Below, in pieces: positions 54,518 through 64,000 of a stretch of DNA of 64,000 bases. The notes beneath the pieces were generated by a model. It made no database searches. It was given only the letters and a program-made list of their open reading frames with translations, and was not told the origin of the DNA. Numbering within the stretch: the stretch's first letter is position 1; every line of letters starts with the position of its first letter. A program made the translations under genes and the position numbers. Source of the stretch: Duganella phyllosphaerae (GTDB lineage Bacteria > Pseudomonadota > Gammaproteobacteria > Burkholderiales > Burkholderiaceae_D); contig NZ_LROM01000090.1 of the NCBI RefSeq assembly GCF_001758785.1, positions 186,001-250,000 of the forward strand, in the 5' to 3' direction.

Positions 54518-56800
54518 TTATCTGCCCTCGTTCAGGCGCTGGTAACCGGGAATGCTGTTCTTCATGGCATCGAGCGGACTGCCCACGCCCAGGTGCGACA
54601 GGCCGTTGAGTTCGAGCTGGAAGAAGATCGGCGTGGACGCCTTGGTCGAGGTGGTCACGAAGCGCTGCGCGCCCATGCGGAACACCCAGCAGTCATGGCT
54701 GTACTCGAGGCCGATCAGGCTTTCGAGGATCTTCTTGTCCTGGGCCGAATAGCTGACGCGGCCCACGCCGTACCAGCGCTTGAACAGCGGCCACTGGCTC
54801 GACAGCTCGATATTCTTGAAGCTGTTGCGCAGGTAGCGGTAGCCGAGGTTGAGCACTTTCTTTTGCGCCGGCGTCCACTGGAACGTATAGCTTTGCGACG
54901 ACACCTGGCTCAGGCTCGGATTGTATTGCACCGCGCTGTCGAAGGTCCAGTGCTCGGAAATGCGGCCGCTGGCGGCGAGCAGGATATCGGAGTGGGCATC
55001 GACCACCGGCGTGGACGAATCGAGCTGCACGCGCTGGTCTTCGAAGTAGAAGCGCTGGCCGAACGACAGGCGCAGCTGCTCGGCGCCCGAGCTGTCGAGG
55101 AAGCGCGACACCAGCGCGGCGGTCAGCTGGTTGGCGTCGCCGATACGGTCGGAGCCGACGAAGCGGTTTTCGCTGAAAATCTGGCTGAAGTTGAACGTGG
55201 CCGCGTCGGTGTCGAAGGTGGGGAACCGGGTCTGGTCGCGGTACGGCGTGCGCACGTAGAACAGGCGCGGCTCCAGGGTCTGGGTCATTTCCTTGCCGAG
55301 GAACTTGGCGTCGCGCTCGAACACCAGGCCCGAATCGATCGACACCGTGGGAATCGCACGCGACAGGTTTTGCGAACCGCCGCCGGCCTGGTTGTCGAGC
55401 TGGTAGCTGGCCGCGTTGAGCATCACTTTGGGGGTGATGAAATAGCTGGGTCCGATGATCGGGTAGCTGATCTGCGGTATGCCCACCAGGCGCGTGCCAT
55501 TGAGCAGGGTCGGATGGTGGAAGCGCGTGAGTTCGCTGTCGAAGGCCCAGTCGAAGCCGCCCATCACGTCGTACTGCGCGGCGTGGAAGTTGATCGCCGG
55601 CAGGCGGTCGTACGGCCGCGAGACGAACAGCGACGGATCGATGCCCGCTTCCGGATCTTGCAGCACCTGGTACTTCTGCACGCGCGCAGTCAGGGTCCAG
55701 AAGTCGCCGTGGTAGTCGGTGCGCAGCTCGCGCAACAGTTGCCGCTCGGTCGAGCTCGATACCGACTTGGAGAAATCGTTGGGATAATTGTTATCCGACG
55801 AAGCGCGGACATTCCAGCCATACGACCAGTCTTCCGACAAGGCCTGCTTGTGCACCGACTTGATGGTCCAGCGGTCGGTGGAGTCGCCCGGGTCGACCGG
55901 CACGTATTTTTTATCGTGCGGCAGGTATTCGAGGTAGGTTTCCCCGGCGTACAGGCCGCCATCGGTTTCGCCCATGTAGCGGCCCTTGGCGCCCATTTGC
56001 AGGCCGCGGCGCAGGATCACTTTCGGGTACAGGGTCAGGTCGCGGTTCGGTGCGATATTGACATAGTACGGCACCAGCAACTCGGCCTCACCCTTGGAGC
56101 CGAAGCCCGGCGTGGGCGACAGCCAGCCCGAACGGCGCGCGCCCGACAGCGAGAACGACAGTGCCGGCGTGCCCAGGATCGGTATGTCCTTGAAGTAAAT
56201 CACGGTATGGCCGGCGGTGCCGACGTCGCGCCCGTTGTCCAGGTTGAGCGTGCTCGAACGCAAATACCAGTCGGGATCGTCCCCCTGGCAGGTGCTGTAG
56301 GTGCCGTTGACAACTTGTGCTTCGTCGGCGTTGATGAAGTTGATGCGCTCGGCCTTGCCCTGCGCATTGTTGGCCTCCATCTTGTAGGTCGGGTTGAGCA
56401 TATAGCCCTTGCCGCTGTCCATGTTCAGCTTGAGCTGGTCGCCGGTGAAATAGTCGCCGAAACGCCAGATCTTGACGTTGCCATCGGCTTCCACTTCATT
56501 CTCCACCTGGCGGAAGCAGGCCGAGTCCGATTGCACCTTGGTCTGGTCCTTGACGATTTCGGCGTCGCGCACGAGGTTCAGTTCACGCTCAGGGCGGCCA
56601 TTGATTTCCTCGGCCTTGACGATGGTGGGGGCGTTGACATCCTCCACCCGCGGCACGCGCTGCTTGCCCGGCACGGCAGGCTGAACCTGGGCTTGAGCCT
56701 GGGCGTAAGTAGGCACTGCGGAAACAGTGACGATGGCAGTCAGGGCAGAGGCCCAGCGGTGCGAGGGTGTGGGGGGCAGAAGCCAGCGCATGCAACTCAT
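54518..56800 (-). CDS. lptD: LPS-assembly outer-membrane protein LptD
   Basis: A 760-residue outer-membrane protein with signal peptide (ending near TYAQA). N-terminal OstA/LptA-like domain (about 85-200) followed by the C-terminal beta-barrel. The periplasmic domain has Cys residues in DSACFRQVENE and YSTCQGDD, and a late Cys pair partner SHDCWVFRMG, fitting the LptD disulfide set. Together with LptE it inserts LPS. Divergent from amgK. Confidence 0.95.
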   Translation of the reverse strand: MSCMRWLLPPTPSHRWASALTAIVTVSAVPTYAQAQAQVQPAVPGKQRVPRVEDVNAPTIVKAEEINGRPERELNLVRDAEIVKDQTKVQSDSACFRQVENEVEADGNVKIWRFGDYFTGDQLKLNMDSGKGYMLNPTYKMEANNAQGKAERINFINADEAQVVNGTYSTCQGDDPDWYLRSSTLNLDNGRDVGTAGHTVIYFKDIPILGTPALSFSLSGARRSGWLSPTPGFGSKGEAELLVPYYVNIAPNRDLTLYPKVILRRGLQMGAKGRYMGETDGGLYAGETYLEYLPHDKKYVPVDPGDSTDRWTIKSVHKQALSEDWSYGWNVRASSDNNYPNDFSKSVSSSTERQLLRELRTDYHGDFWTLTARVQKYQVLQDPEAGIDPSLFVSRPYDRLPAINFHAAQYDVMGGFDWAFDSELTRFHHPTLLNGTRLVGIPQISYPIIGPSYFITPKVMLNAASYQLDNQAGGGSQNLSRAIPTVSIDSGLVFERDAKFLGKEMTQTLEPRLFYVRTPYRDQTRFPTFDTDAATFNFSQIFSENRFVGSDRIGDANQLTAALVSRFLDSSGAEQLRLSFGQRFYFEDQRVQLDSSTPVVDAHSDILLAASGRISEHWTFDSAVQYNPSLSQVSSQSYTFQWTPAQKKVLNLGYRYLRNSFKNIELSSQWPLFKRWYGVGRVSYSAQDKKILESLIGLEYSHDCWVFRMGAQRFVTTSTKASTPIFFQLELNGLSHLGVGSPLDAMKNSIPGYQRLNEGR

Positions 56801-56890
56801 GAAAAGAAGGGTGGAAACACCGGGCGATTTGAAATTAATCCCTTATTATATGGGAATCTATCCTCAACGCCGGTTTCAACCGCTCGCTTC

Positions 56891-57934
56891 ATGTCTTTAT
56901 TACAGAATTTAACTCCCGACCTTCGTCTCGAGGCACTTACCGCCTGGCTGGCCACCCTCAACGTCGTCGATGCCGCCTCCGCGCGCCCGGCATCAAGCGA
57001 TGCCAGCTTCCGCCGTTATTTCCGTGTCAACGTTTTACCCGAGCACCAGGCCAGCCTGGGCGCCACCCTGATCGTGATGGACGCCCCGCCCGAGCGCGAA
57101 AACGTGCTGGGCTTCGTTAAAGTTGACGAAATGCTCACCCATGCCGGCGTCTCCGTGCCGCGCATCGTCGCCACCGACTACGAACGCGGCTTCATGCTGA
57201 TGTCCGACCTCGGCAACACCACGTACCTGCAGGTGCTCGACCACGACAACGCCTCGGCCATGTACGCCGATGCACTCGAAGCGCTGGTCAAGTTCCAGCT
57301 CACCAGCGAGCCGGACGTGCTGCCCGAGTACGACCGCGCCTTCATGGAGCGCGAGCTGGGCATCTTCACCGAGTGGTACCTGGGCCGCCACCTGAAGGCC
57401 ACGCTCAACGACAAGCAGCAGGCCGAACTGAAGTCCGTGTTCGACGCCATCCTGGCCAACGTCACGGCTCAGCAGCAGGTGTATGTGCACCGCGATTTCC
57501 ATTCGCGCAACCTGATGCAGATCGACGCCGGCAACCCCGGCGTGCTGGACTTCCAGGATGCGCTGTACGGCCCGATCACCTACGATGTCGTCTCGCTGCT
57601 GCGCGACGCCTACGTGCAGTGGGACGAAGAGCTGGTGCTGGACTGGGCCATCCGCTACTGGCAGCACGCCAAGTCGGCCGGTCTGCCGGTCAACAAGGAC
57701 ATCGACAGCTTCTACCAGGACTTCGAGTACATGGGCCTGCAGCGTCACCTGAAGATCCTCGGCATCTTCTGCCGCCTGCACTACCGCGACGGCAAGGACC
57801 AGTACCTGGCCGACCTGCCCACCGTGATGGACTACGTGCGCAAGACCGCCGGCCGCTACCGCGACCTGAAACCGCTGGTGCGCCTGCTCGACCTGCTGGA
57901 AGACGTGCAGCCGCAAGTCGGCTACACTTTCTGA
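56891..57934 (+). CDS. amgK: Cell-wall sugar kinase (AmgK-like)
   Basis: A 347-residue kinase of the aminoglycoside-phosphotransferase fold. Catalytic loop VHRDFHSRNLM and DFQDALYGPITYDVVSLLRDAY metal site. AmgK phosphorylates MurNAc/GlcNAc at C1 in the recycling route that bypasses de novo UDP-MurNAc synthesis. The next gene is murU, 10 bases away, which supports the call. Start at 56891, 90 bases from the divergent lptD; the much longer open frame to the left is a shadow of lptD. Confidence 0.9.
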   Translation: MSLLQNLTPDLRLEALTAWLATLNVVDAASARPASSDASFRRYFRVNVLPEHQASLGATLIVMDAPPERENVLGFVKVDEMLTHAGVSVPRIVATDYERGFMLMSDLGNTTYLQVLDHDNASAMYADALEALVKFQLTSEPDVLPEYDRAFMERELGIFTEWYLGRHLKATLNDKQQAELKSVFDAILANVTAQQQVYVHRDFHSRNLMQIDAGNPGVLDFQDALYGPITYDVVSLLRDAYVQWDEELVLDWAIRYWQHAKSAGLPVNKDIDSFYQDFEYMGLQRHLKILGIFCRLHYRDGKDQYLADLPTVMDYVRKTAGRYRDLKPLVRLLDLLEDVQPQVGYTF

Positions 57935-57944
57935 GGCCGGGCTG

Positions 57945-58691
57945 ATGAAAGCCATGATCTTTGCCGCCGGACGCGGCGAGCGCATGCGTCCGTTGACGGA
58001 CACCTGCCCCAAGCCGCTGCTCAAGGTGCGCGGCCGCCCGCTGATCGTCTGGCACATCCTCGCTCTGGTGCGCGCCGGCATCACGGAAATCGTGATCAAC
58101 CACGCTCACCTGGGCGACCAGATCGAGCAAACGCTGGGCGACGGCAGCAGGTACGGCGCAAAACTGCTGTACTCGCGCGAAGAGACCGCGCTGGAGACGG
58201 CCGGCGGCATCGCCAACGCCCGCCACCTGCTCGGCGATGCACCGTTCGTGGCGATTTCGGGCGACATCTATTGTCCGCACTTCGACTTCGAACAGGTCAA
58301 GGACGTGCTGCACGACGAGGACATGTGGGGCAACCCCTATCCGGCCGACCAGCGCGACATCTGCTGGTTGTACCTGGTGCCGAACCCCGACTTCCACCCG
58401 GAAGGCGACTTCGGCCTGTCGATGTACACGCTCAATAACGACGGCGCGCCGAAATTCACCTTCGGCAATATCGGCGTGTACCGGCCCGAGATGTTCGACA
58501 CCATCACGCCCGGCACGCGCGCCAAGCTGGGCCCCTTGCTGCGTGAATTCATCGACAAAAAACTCGTCGGCGGCGAGGTGTACGAGGGTGAGTGGCACAA
58601 CCTGGGCACGGTGCAGCAGCTCGAGTTGCTCAATGCGCCGAGGGCCGCACTTGCCCACCCGTTGGCACCCGGCCCCAAGGCTGCGCAGTGA
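57945..58691 (+). CDS. murU: N-acetylmuramate-1-phosphate uridylyltransferase
   Basis: A 248-residue nucleotidyltransferase. FAAGRGERMRPLTDTCPKPLL is the NTP-binding signature. ISGDIYCPHFDF provides the metal Asp. Converts MurNAc-1-phosphate and UTP to UDP-MurNAc, the step after AmgK. Ends in a four-base overlap (GTGA) with the pepP frame. Confidence 0.9.
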   Translation: MKAMIFAAGRGERMRPLTDTCPKPLLKVRGRPLIVWHILALVRAGITEIVINHAHLGDQIEQTLGDGSRYGAKLLYSREETALETAGGIANARHLLGDAPFVAISGDIYCPHFDFEQVKDVLHDEDMWGNPYPADQRDICWLYLVPNPDFHPEGDFGLSMYTLNNDGAPKFTFGNIGVYRPEMFDTITPGTRAKLGPLLREFIDKKLVGGEVYEGEWHNLGTVQQLELLNAPRAALAHPLAPGPKAAQ

Positions 58692-58693
58692 CG

Positions 58694-59932
58694 ATGGTGG
58701 CTGCTTGCGCAAACCGGCGGACACGCCTGCTGGCGCAGCTGCCGCCCGGCGCGGTGGCGGTGCTGCACACGGCGCCCGAGGTGGCGCGCAACGGCGACAG
58801 CCACTACCCTTATCGCTACGACAGCGCGTTTTACTACCTGACCGGTTTCACCGAGCCGGAAAGCGCGCTGGTGCTGGTTGCCGCGCGCGGTGACAAACCG
58901 GCACGCAGCATCCTGTTCTGCCGCGCCAAAAATCCTGACCGTGAAATCTGGGATGGCTTGCGCCATGGGCCGCAGGCTGCGCGTGCCGCCTTTGGCTTCG
59001 ATGAGGCCTACCCGATCGAAGACCTCGATAGTTCCCTGGTGCGGTTACGCGACCACGCACCGTCCGGGATTGACCTGCTGCCGCTGCTGGCCGAGATGCG
59101 CCTGGTGAAGGACGATGTCGAGCAAGCCACCATGCAGCGCGCCGCCACCATCTCGGCGCTGGCCCACGTCCGGGCGATGCAGCACGCGCGCGCCGGCCTG
59201 CACGAGTACGAAATCGAGGCGGAACTGCTGTACGAATTCCGCCGCCACGGCGCCCAGGGCCAGGCGTATCCGCCGATTGTGGCTGCGGGCGCCAACGCCT
59301 GCGTGCTGCACTACAGCGCCAACAACGCCCTCGCCCGCGACGGCGACCTGGTACTGATCGACGCCGGCTGCGAGCTCGATGGCTACGCCTCCGACATCAC
59401 CCGCACCTGGCCCGTCAGCGGCCGCTTTACCGCGCCGCAGCGCCAGCTGTACCAACTGGTGCTGGCTGCGCAAGGTGCCGCGCTGGACGCCGTGGTGCCG
59501 GGCCGGCCGTATGCCGGCATCCACGCCGCAGCGCTGGACGTGCTGGCGCAGGGCATGCTGGACCTGGGCCTGCTCGATCAAAATACCTGTGGCAGCGCCG
59601 CCGACGTCATCGCCGACAAGCGTCACCTGCAGTTCTACATGCACGGCACCGGCCACTGGCTGGGCCTCGATGTGCACGACGTGGGCGCGTATCGTCACAC
59701 GGGAAACGCGCAGGCCGCCGACCAGCCCCAGCCCTCACGCGCGCTGCAGGCGGGCATGGTGCTGACGGTGGAGCCGGGCATCTACGTACGCCCCGCGCCC
59801 GGCGTGCCCGAACAATACTGGAACACCGGCATACGCATCGAAGACGATGTGCTGGTCACCGCCACCGGCCATACGATATTGAGCGCAGCCGCGCCCAAGT
59901 CCGTGGCTGACATCGAAAAGCTGATGCAATGA
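58694..59932 (+). CDS. pepP: Aminopeptidase P (Xaa-Pro aminopeptidase)
   Basis: A 412-residue M24 metallopeptidase. Ligands: Asp in IDAGCELDGYASDITRTW, His in HGTGHWLGLDVHDVG, Glu in VEPGIYVRP and IRIEDDVL. N-terminal creatinase-like domain with YRYDSAFYYLTGFTEPES. Removes N-terminal residues before Pro. A GTG start at 58688 overlapping the murU stop is an alternative. Followed by ubiH with ATGA overlap. Confidence 0.92.
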   Translation: MVAACANRRTRLLAQLPPGAVAVLHTAPEVARNGDSHYPYRYDSAFYYLTGFTEPESALVLVAARGDKPARSILFCRAKNPDREIWDGLRHGPQAARAAFGFDEAYPIEDLDSSLVRLRDHAPSGIDLLPLLAEMRLVKDDVEQATMQRAATISALAHVRAMQHARAGLHEYEIEAELLYEFRRHGAQGQAYPPIVAAGANACVLHYSANNALARDGDLVLIDAGCELDGYASDITRTWPVSGRFTAPQRQLYQLVLAAQGAALDAVVPGRPYAGIHAAALDVLAQGMLDLGLLDQNTCGSAADVIADKRHLQFYMHGTGHWLGLDVHDVGAYRHTGNAQAADQPQPSRALQAGMVLTVEPGIYVRPAPGVPEQYWNTGIRIEDDVLVTATGHTILSAAAPKSVADIEKLMQ

Positions 59933-61113
59933 CCGACCAAGACACCCCGCCCCCACCAGTTACCCTGTCCTGCGATGTGGCCATCTGCGGCGCCGGCCCG
60001 GCCGGCATGGCGCTCGCCGCCCTGCTGGCCAAGCGCGGCATTCCCGCCCACCGCATCGCCCTGATCGATGCCAAGACGCTGGCCCAGTCCAGCGCCGACC
60101 CGCGCTCGCTGGCGCTGTCGTGGGGCAGCCGGCAAATCCTCGAAGACATCGGCGCCTGGCCGGTGGCCGGCACGGCGATCAACGAAATTCACGTCTCGCG
60201 CCGTGGCCAGTTCGGCCGCAGCATGATCACCAGCGCCGAGCAGGGCGTGCCGGCGCTGGGCTACGTCACGCGCTACGGCGACATCGTCAAGGCGCTCGGC
60301 AACGTGGTGAATGCGGCCGGCATTGCCACCCAGCGCCCGGCGCGGGTGGCTGCGCTCGACGAACTCGATAACCAAGTAGTGCTCACCATTACCGACCTGG
60401 CCACCGGCGCGGCGCGCGCGCTGCACGCAGGCGTGGTGGTGCAGGCCGAAGGTGGCCTGTTCAACGAACAGCAGGACCGCGCCCGGCGCCGCGACTACGG
60501 CCAGACCGCGATCATCGCGCAGGTGCGCAGCAACCGCCCGCAGCCACACCGCGCCTACGAGCGCTTCACCGACGAAGGCCCGCTGGCGCTGCTGCCGCAG
60601 GGCGAAGCCCAGCTTGGCGAATACTCGATGGTGTGGTGCGTGCGCCCGGCGCGCGCCGAGCAGTTGCTGGCGCTGGACGATCAGGCATTTTTGGCGCAAC
60701 TGGGCGAGGCGTTCGGCGACCGCGTAGGCCGGTTTACCTATGCCTCACCGCGCCTCGGTTTCCCGCTGGGCCTGAACGCCGATGCGCGTGCCACCGCGCG
60801 CACCGTCGCCATCGGCAACGCCGCGCAGACACTGCACCCGGTGGCTGGCCAGGGCTTGAACCTGGGCCTGCGCGACGTGACGGTGCTGGCGCGCCTGCTG
60901 GCACAAGGCGCCACGCCGCAGATGCTGGCGCAATTTACCGCCGCGCGCCAGCAGGACCGCAGCACCACGGTGCGCCTGACCGACACCATGGCCCGCGTGT
61001 TCGCCAACAACTCGCCGGCGCAGGCGCTGCTGGGATTGTCGCTGGCGGCGATCGACGTGGTCGGACCGGCGCGCAGCGTGCTGGCCGAGTTGATGATGTA
61101 CGGCCGGCGCTAG
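59929..61113 (+). CDS. UbiH/COQ6-family FAD monooxygenase (ubiquinone synthesis)
   Basis: A 394-residue flavoprotein. FAD motif AICGAGPAGMALAALLA near 18-34, and the second FAD motif GNAAQTLHPVAGQGLNLGLRDV near 297-318. It hydroxylates the ubiquinone ring in an O2-dependent step; whether it is UbiH, UbiF or another position-specific relative cannot be told. Downstream of pepP, as in the ubiH-pepP arrangement of many proteobacteria. Confidence 0.88.
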   Translation: MTDQDTPPPPVTLSCDVAICGAGPAGMALAALLAKRGIPAHRIALIDAKTLAQSSADPRSLALSWGSRQILEDIGAWPVAGTAINEIHVSRRGQFGRSMITSAEQGVPALGYVTRYGDIVKALGNVVNAAGIATQRPARVAALDELDNQVVLTITDLATGAARALHAGVVVQAEGGLFNEQQDRARRRDYGQTAIIAQVRSNRPQPHRAYERFTDEGPLALLPQGEAQLGEYSMVWCVRPARAEQLLALDDQAFLAQLGEAFGDRVGRFTYASPRLGFPLGLNADARATARTVAIGNAAQTLHPVAGQGLNLGLRDVTVLARLLAQGATPQMLAQFTAARQQDRSTTVRLTDTMARVFANNSPAQALLGLSLAAIDVVGPARSVLAELMMYGRR

Positions 61114-61126
61114 TTATCCCACCGCT

Positions 61127-62596
61127 TTACTCGACCGCCTTCACCATGTCCTCGATCACCTTCTTGGCGTCGCCAAACACCATCATGGTATTGGCCTGGT
61201 AAAACAGCTCATTGTCGAGCCCCGCATATCCGGACGCCATCGACCGCTTGTTGACGATGATGCTCTTGGCTTTATACGCCTCCAAAATCGGCATGCCGGC
61301 AATCGGCGACCCCGGATCCTTGGCGGCCGGATTGACCACGTCATTGGCGCCCAGGATCAGCGCCACGTCGGCCTGGCCGAATTCGCCGTTGATGTCCTCC
61401 ATCTCGAACACCTGGTCGTACGGCACCTCGGCTTCGGCCAGCAGCACGTTCATGTGGCCCGGCATGCGCCCGGCCACCGGGTGGATCGCGTATTTCACCG
61501 TCACGCCCTTGTGGGTCAGTTTCTCCACCAGTTCCTTGAGCGAGTGCTGGGCGCGCGCCACGGCCAGGCCGTAGCCGGGCACGATGATCACGCTCTCGGC
61601 GTTGGCCATGATGAACGCGGCATCGTCGGCCGAACCGGATTTGACCGGCCGCTGCTCCTTGGCGCCGCCGGCGGTGGCGTCGGCCGGGGCGCCGCCAAAG
61701 CCGCCCAGGATCACGTTGAAGAACGAACGGTTCATGGCCTTGCACATGATGTACGACAGGATCGCGCCGGACGATCCGACCAGCGAGCCGGCGATGATCA
61801 GCATGGCGTTATTGAGCGAGAAGCCGATGCCGGCCGCCGCCCAGCCGGAGTAGGAGTTCAGCATCGATACCACCACCGGCATGTCGGCGCCGCCGATCGG
61901 AATGATGATCAGCACCCCGAGCACAAAGGCGATCGCGGTCATGATCAAAAACGGCGTCCAGGCAGGCGCCACGCCGTCGGCCAGGCAGAACGCCAGCCCC
62001 AGGCCCACCATCAAGATCGCCAGCGCCAAGTTGAGCATGTGCTGGCCGGGAAAGCTGACCGGCGCCCCCTGGAACAGCCGGAACTTGTATTTGCCCGACA
62101 GCTTGCCGAACGCGATCACCGAGCCCGAGAACGTGATGGCTCCCACGAAGGTACCGATGAACAGCTCGATGCGGTTACCGAACGGCAGCGGCTCGCCGGT
62201 GGCGGCAATGCCGAACGCGTGCGGCTCGGACACGGCTGCCACCGCGATGCACACGGCAGCCAGGCCTATCAGCGAGTGCATGGCCGCAACCAGTTCCGGC
62301 ATCTTGGTCATCTCGACCTTTTTGGCCAGGATGGCGCCAATCGCGCCGCCCACCACCACGCCCACCGCGACCAGCGCCAGTCCCATGCCACCGTTGAGGC
62401 CCGCCTGCAACGCCTCCTCGCGCAGCTTGAGGATCAGCGCCACGGTGGTAATGAAGGCGATGGCCATGCCGGCCATGCCGAAGGCGTTACCCGAGCGTGC
62501 AGTGGCCGGCGACGACAACCCTTTGAGTGCCTGGATGAAGCACACCGAGGCGACCAGGTACATCATCGTCACCAGGTTCATGGTGATGAAGCTCAT
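61127..62596 (-). CDS. pntB: NAD(P) transhydrogenase subunit beta
   Basis: A 489-residue proton-translocating transhydrogenase subunit. N-terminal membrane part with about nine segments, then the NADP-binding domain III with IVPGYGLAVARAQHSLKELV and GANDVVNPAAKDPGSPI. Transfers hydride between NADH and NADP+. Overlaps pntA2 by four bases. Confidence 0.95.
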   Translation of the reverse strand: MSFITMNLVTMMYLVASVCFIQALKGLSSPATARSGNAFGMAGMAIAFITTVALILKLREEALQAGLNGGMGLALVAVGVVVGGAIGAILAKKVEMTKMPELVAAMHSLIGLAAVCIAVAAVSEPHAFGIAATGEPLPFGNRIELFIGTFVGAITFSGSVIAFGKLSGKYKFRLFQGAPVSFPGQHMLNLALAILMVGLGLAFCLADGVAPAWTPFLIMTAIAFVLGVLIIIPIGGADMPVVVSMLNSYSGWAAAGIGFSLNNAMLIIAGSLVGSSGAILSYIMCKAMNRSFFNVILGGFGGAPADATAGGAKEQRPVKSGSADDAAFIMANAESVIIVPGYGLAVARAQHSLKELVEKLTHKGVTVKYAIHPVAGRMPGHMNVLLAEAEVPYDQVFEMEDINGEFGQADVALILGANDVVNPAAKDPGSPIAGMPILEAYKAKSIIVNKRSMASGYAGLDNELFYQANTMMVFGDAKKVIEDMVKAVE

Positions 62597-62907
62597 GGCT
62601 GGTCTCCCTTCTTGGCCTTGGGTTCCTTTTTACGGAACATCTCGAGCATGCGCTGGGTGACCAGGAAACCGCCGAACACGTTGACCGCTGCCAGCGCCAC
62701 GGCCACCGTGCCGGCGATTTGCCCAACCAGTCCTTCGGTGAGCGCGGCGGCCAGCATGGCGCCGACGATGATGATCGCCGAGACGGCGTTGGTAACGGCC
62801 ATGAGCGGCGTATGCAGCGCCGGCGTCACGGTCCAGACCACGTGGTAGCCGACATAGATGGCCAGCACGAAGATGATCAGGTTGATGATGGTGTGGCTCA
62901 CTTCCAT
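62593..62907 (-). CDS. NAD(P) transhydrogenase alpha subunit part 2 (membrane)
   Basis: A 104-residue membrane protein with three to four segments (GNxx-free, HTPLMAVTNAVSAIIIVGA). This is the C-terminal membrane domain of PntA as a separate gene, the split arrangement found in many bacteria. It lies between pntA1 and pntB. Confidence 0.9.
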   Translation of the reverse strand: MEVSHTIINLIIFVLAIYVGYHVVWTVTPALHTPLMAVTNAVSAIIIVGAMLAAALTEGLVGQIAGTVAVALAAVNVFGGFLVTQRMLEMFRKKEPKAKKGDQP

Positions 62908-62920
62908 GGCGGGTCCCCTC

Positions 62921-64000
62921 TTATTGTCGTAACAGTTGGCCGTCCGCGCACAGCAGCGTGGCCTTGATGATGTCGTCCTCGCGGTCGATGACCAGTTGCT
63001 CGTCCTTGTCGATGATCAGCTTGAGGAAGTCGAGCACATTGCGCGCGTACAGCGCCGAGGCGTCCGCCGCCACCAGCGTGGCGAGGTCGGGCTCGCCGAC
63101 GATGTGCACGCCGTGCTTGATCACCGTTTTGTTGAGTTCCGACAGCGGGCAGTTGCCGCCTTGCGACACCGCCAGGTCGACGATGACCGAGCCGGGTTTC
63201 ATCGCCTTGACCGTCTCCTCGGAGATCAGCACCGGCGCCGGGCGGCCGGGAATGAGCGCGGTGGTGATGATGATGTCGGCCAGCTTGGCCCGTTCGTGGA
63301 CCAGCGCCGACTGGCGCGCCATCCAGTCCGGCGGCATCGGGCGGGCATAACCGCCCACGCCCTTGGCGATTTCGCGCTCCTCGTCGGTGAGGAACGGCAC
63401 GTCGATGAACTTGGCGCCCAGCGACTCCACCTGCTCCTTGACCGGCGGTCGCACGTCGGACGCCTCGATCACCGCGCCCAGGCGCTTGGCGGTGGCAATC
63501 GCCTGCAAACCGGCCACGCCCACGCCCATGATCAGCACGCGCGCCGCCTTGACCGTGCCGGCCGCCGTCATCAGCATCGGCATGAAGCGCTGGTAGGTAT
63601 TGGCGGCAATCATGACGGCCTTGTAGCCGGCGATATTGGCTTGCGAGGACAGCACGTCCATCGACTGCGCACGGGTGATGCGCGGCACGGCCTCCAGCGC
63701 CAGCGCACGCAGGCCGGCGGTGGCCATGGCGACGTTGTTGGCGGAGTCAAAAGGATTGAGCATGCCGATGACGACCGTGCCGGGCTTGATCAGCGCGCGC
63801 TCGTCGTCGGACGGCGCGCGTACCTTGAGCACCACGTCGGCACCAAAGGCCTCGGCCGCGTTGCCGATGGTGGCGCCGGCCGCCGCGTAGGCGTCGTCGG
63901 TGATCGAGGCGGCCAGTCCGGCGCCGGCCTGCATGATCAATTGATGTTTCGCAGATAACTTCTTGATGGTTTCGGGCGTCGCCGCTACCCGGGTCTCCCC
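62921..64000 (-). CDS. NAD(P) transhydrogenase alpha subunit part 1 (partial, 5' end outside)
   Basis: The NAD-binding domain I subunit. The frame is open to the right edge: the first 20 codons visible read GETRVAATPETIKKLSAK..., a typical early PntA sequence, so about 10 N-terminal residues are missing. ILIMGVGVAGLQAIATAKRLGA is the NAD site. The 359 residues present fit the split PntA1 form. The TTG-start frame at 63940 is not the true start. Confidence 0.93.
   Translation of the reverse strand, partial: GETRVAATPETIKKLSAKHQLIMQAGAGLAASITDDAYAAAGATIGNAAEAFGADVVLKVRAPSDDERALIKPGTVVIGMLNPFDSANNVAMATAGLRALALEAVPRITRAQSMDVLSSQANIAGYKAVMIAANTYQRFMPMLMTAAGTVKAARVLIMGVGVAGLQAIATAKRLGAVIEASDVRPPVKEQVESLGAKFIDVPFLTDEEREIAKGVGGYARPMPPDWMARQSALVHERAKLADIIITTALIPGRPAPVLISEETVKAMKPGSVIVDLAVSQGGNCPLSELNKTVIKHGVHIVGEPDLATLVAADASALYARNVLDFLKLIIDKDEQLVIDREDDIIKATLLCADGQLLRQ

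Noticed and set aside
54593..56890. Long plus-strand frame leading into amgK (1113 residues in total)
   Set aside because: Its first 766 codons are antisense to lptD and have shadow-like composition. Only the part from 56891 has kinase motifs.
63921..63940. TTG at 63940 as start of pntA1
   Set aside because: The frame continues to the window edge with typical PntA residues, so the real start lies outside.

Overview
The window looks like the chromosome of a GC-rich betaproteobacterium of the Oxalobacteraceae (Massilia/Duganella/Janthinobacterium-like). The basis is the protein content and local gene orders, such as bamE divergent from fur, surA-pdxA-rsmA below lptD, and amgK-murU divergent from lptD. 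Genus is an inference; no rRNA is present.

Positions 1 to about 19,060 are the right part of a P2-like (Peduoviridae-type) prophage, continuing off the left edge. It opens with a tail-fibre-position SGNH hydrolase. The contractile tail module follows: sheath FI, tube FII, E with a programmed -1 frameshift to E', tape measure T, U and D. Next comes an AT-richer leftward unit: an XRE repressor, a 68-residue membrane protein, and an 819-residue protein with a PD-(D/E)XK-like motif and a C-terminal SEC-C zinc motif. This is the best candidate for an undescribed cargo or defence function. Rightward early genes then encode three small ribbon-helix-helix-like proteins, an Ogr-type late activator, several tiny proteins, the HUH replication protein A, a PP-loop PAPS-reductase-like enzyme, a DUF4224-like protein and a tyrosine integrase. 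A Fic protein with a 65-residue partner lies between the integrase and a tRNA-Gly(CCC) gene, which is the likely attachment site.

From 19.2 to 32.2 kb are host genes for secreted, envelope and signalling proteins: a GH26 mannanase-like enzyme, an M28 peptidase, a CsgG/DUF4810/DUF799 lipoprotein operon, and a TraB/GumN protein. A translationally coupled signalling operon follows (HDOD-GAF-histidine kinase, REC-PAS-GGDEF-EAL, Sel1 repeats), in which the kinase gene is frameshifted at a run of eight G. A Bcr/CflA-type efflux pump closes this part.

From 32.3 to 39.7 kb are core genes on the minus strand: an RlmL-like methyltransferase, a HemJ/CopD-like protein, proA, holA, lptE and leuS. A small variable stretch (39.7 to 42.9 kb) carries a class II Fic protein, an HxlR regulator divergent from an SDR, a palindromic mobile-looking element and a VOC protein. 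Core genes resume with map, a barstar-like protein, exbD/exbB, dapB, bamE/fur, hrcA and a HAD hydrolase, followed by two tandem repeat lipoproteins. The last part holds rsmA, pdxA, surA and lptD (minus), amgK, murU, an aminopeptidase P and a UbiH-like hydroxylase (plus), and pntB-pntA2-pntA1 running off the right edge.

No CRISPR array, rRNA operon or complete insertion sequence was seen. No gene-free stretch exceeds 300 bases. All product names rest on motif and family recognition by eye.
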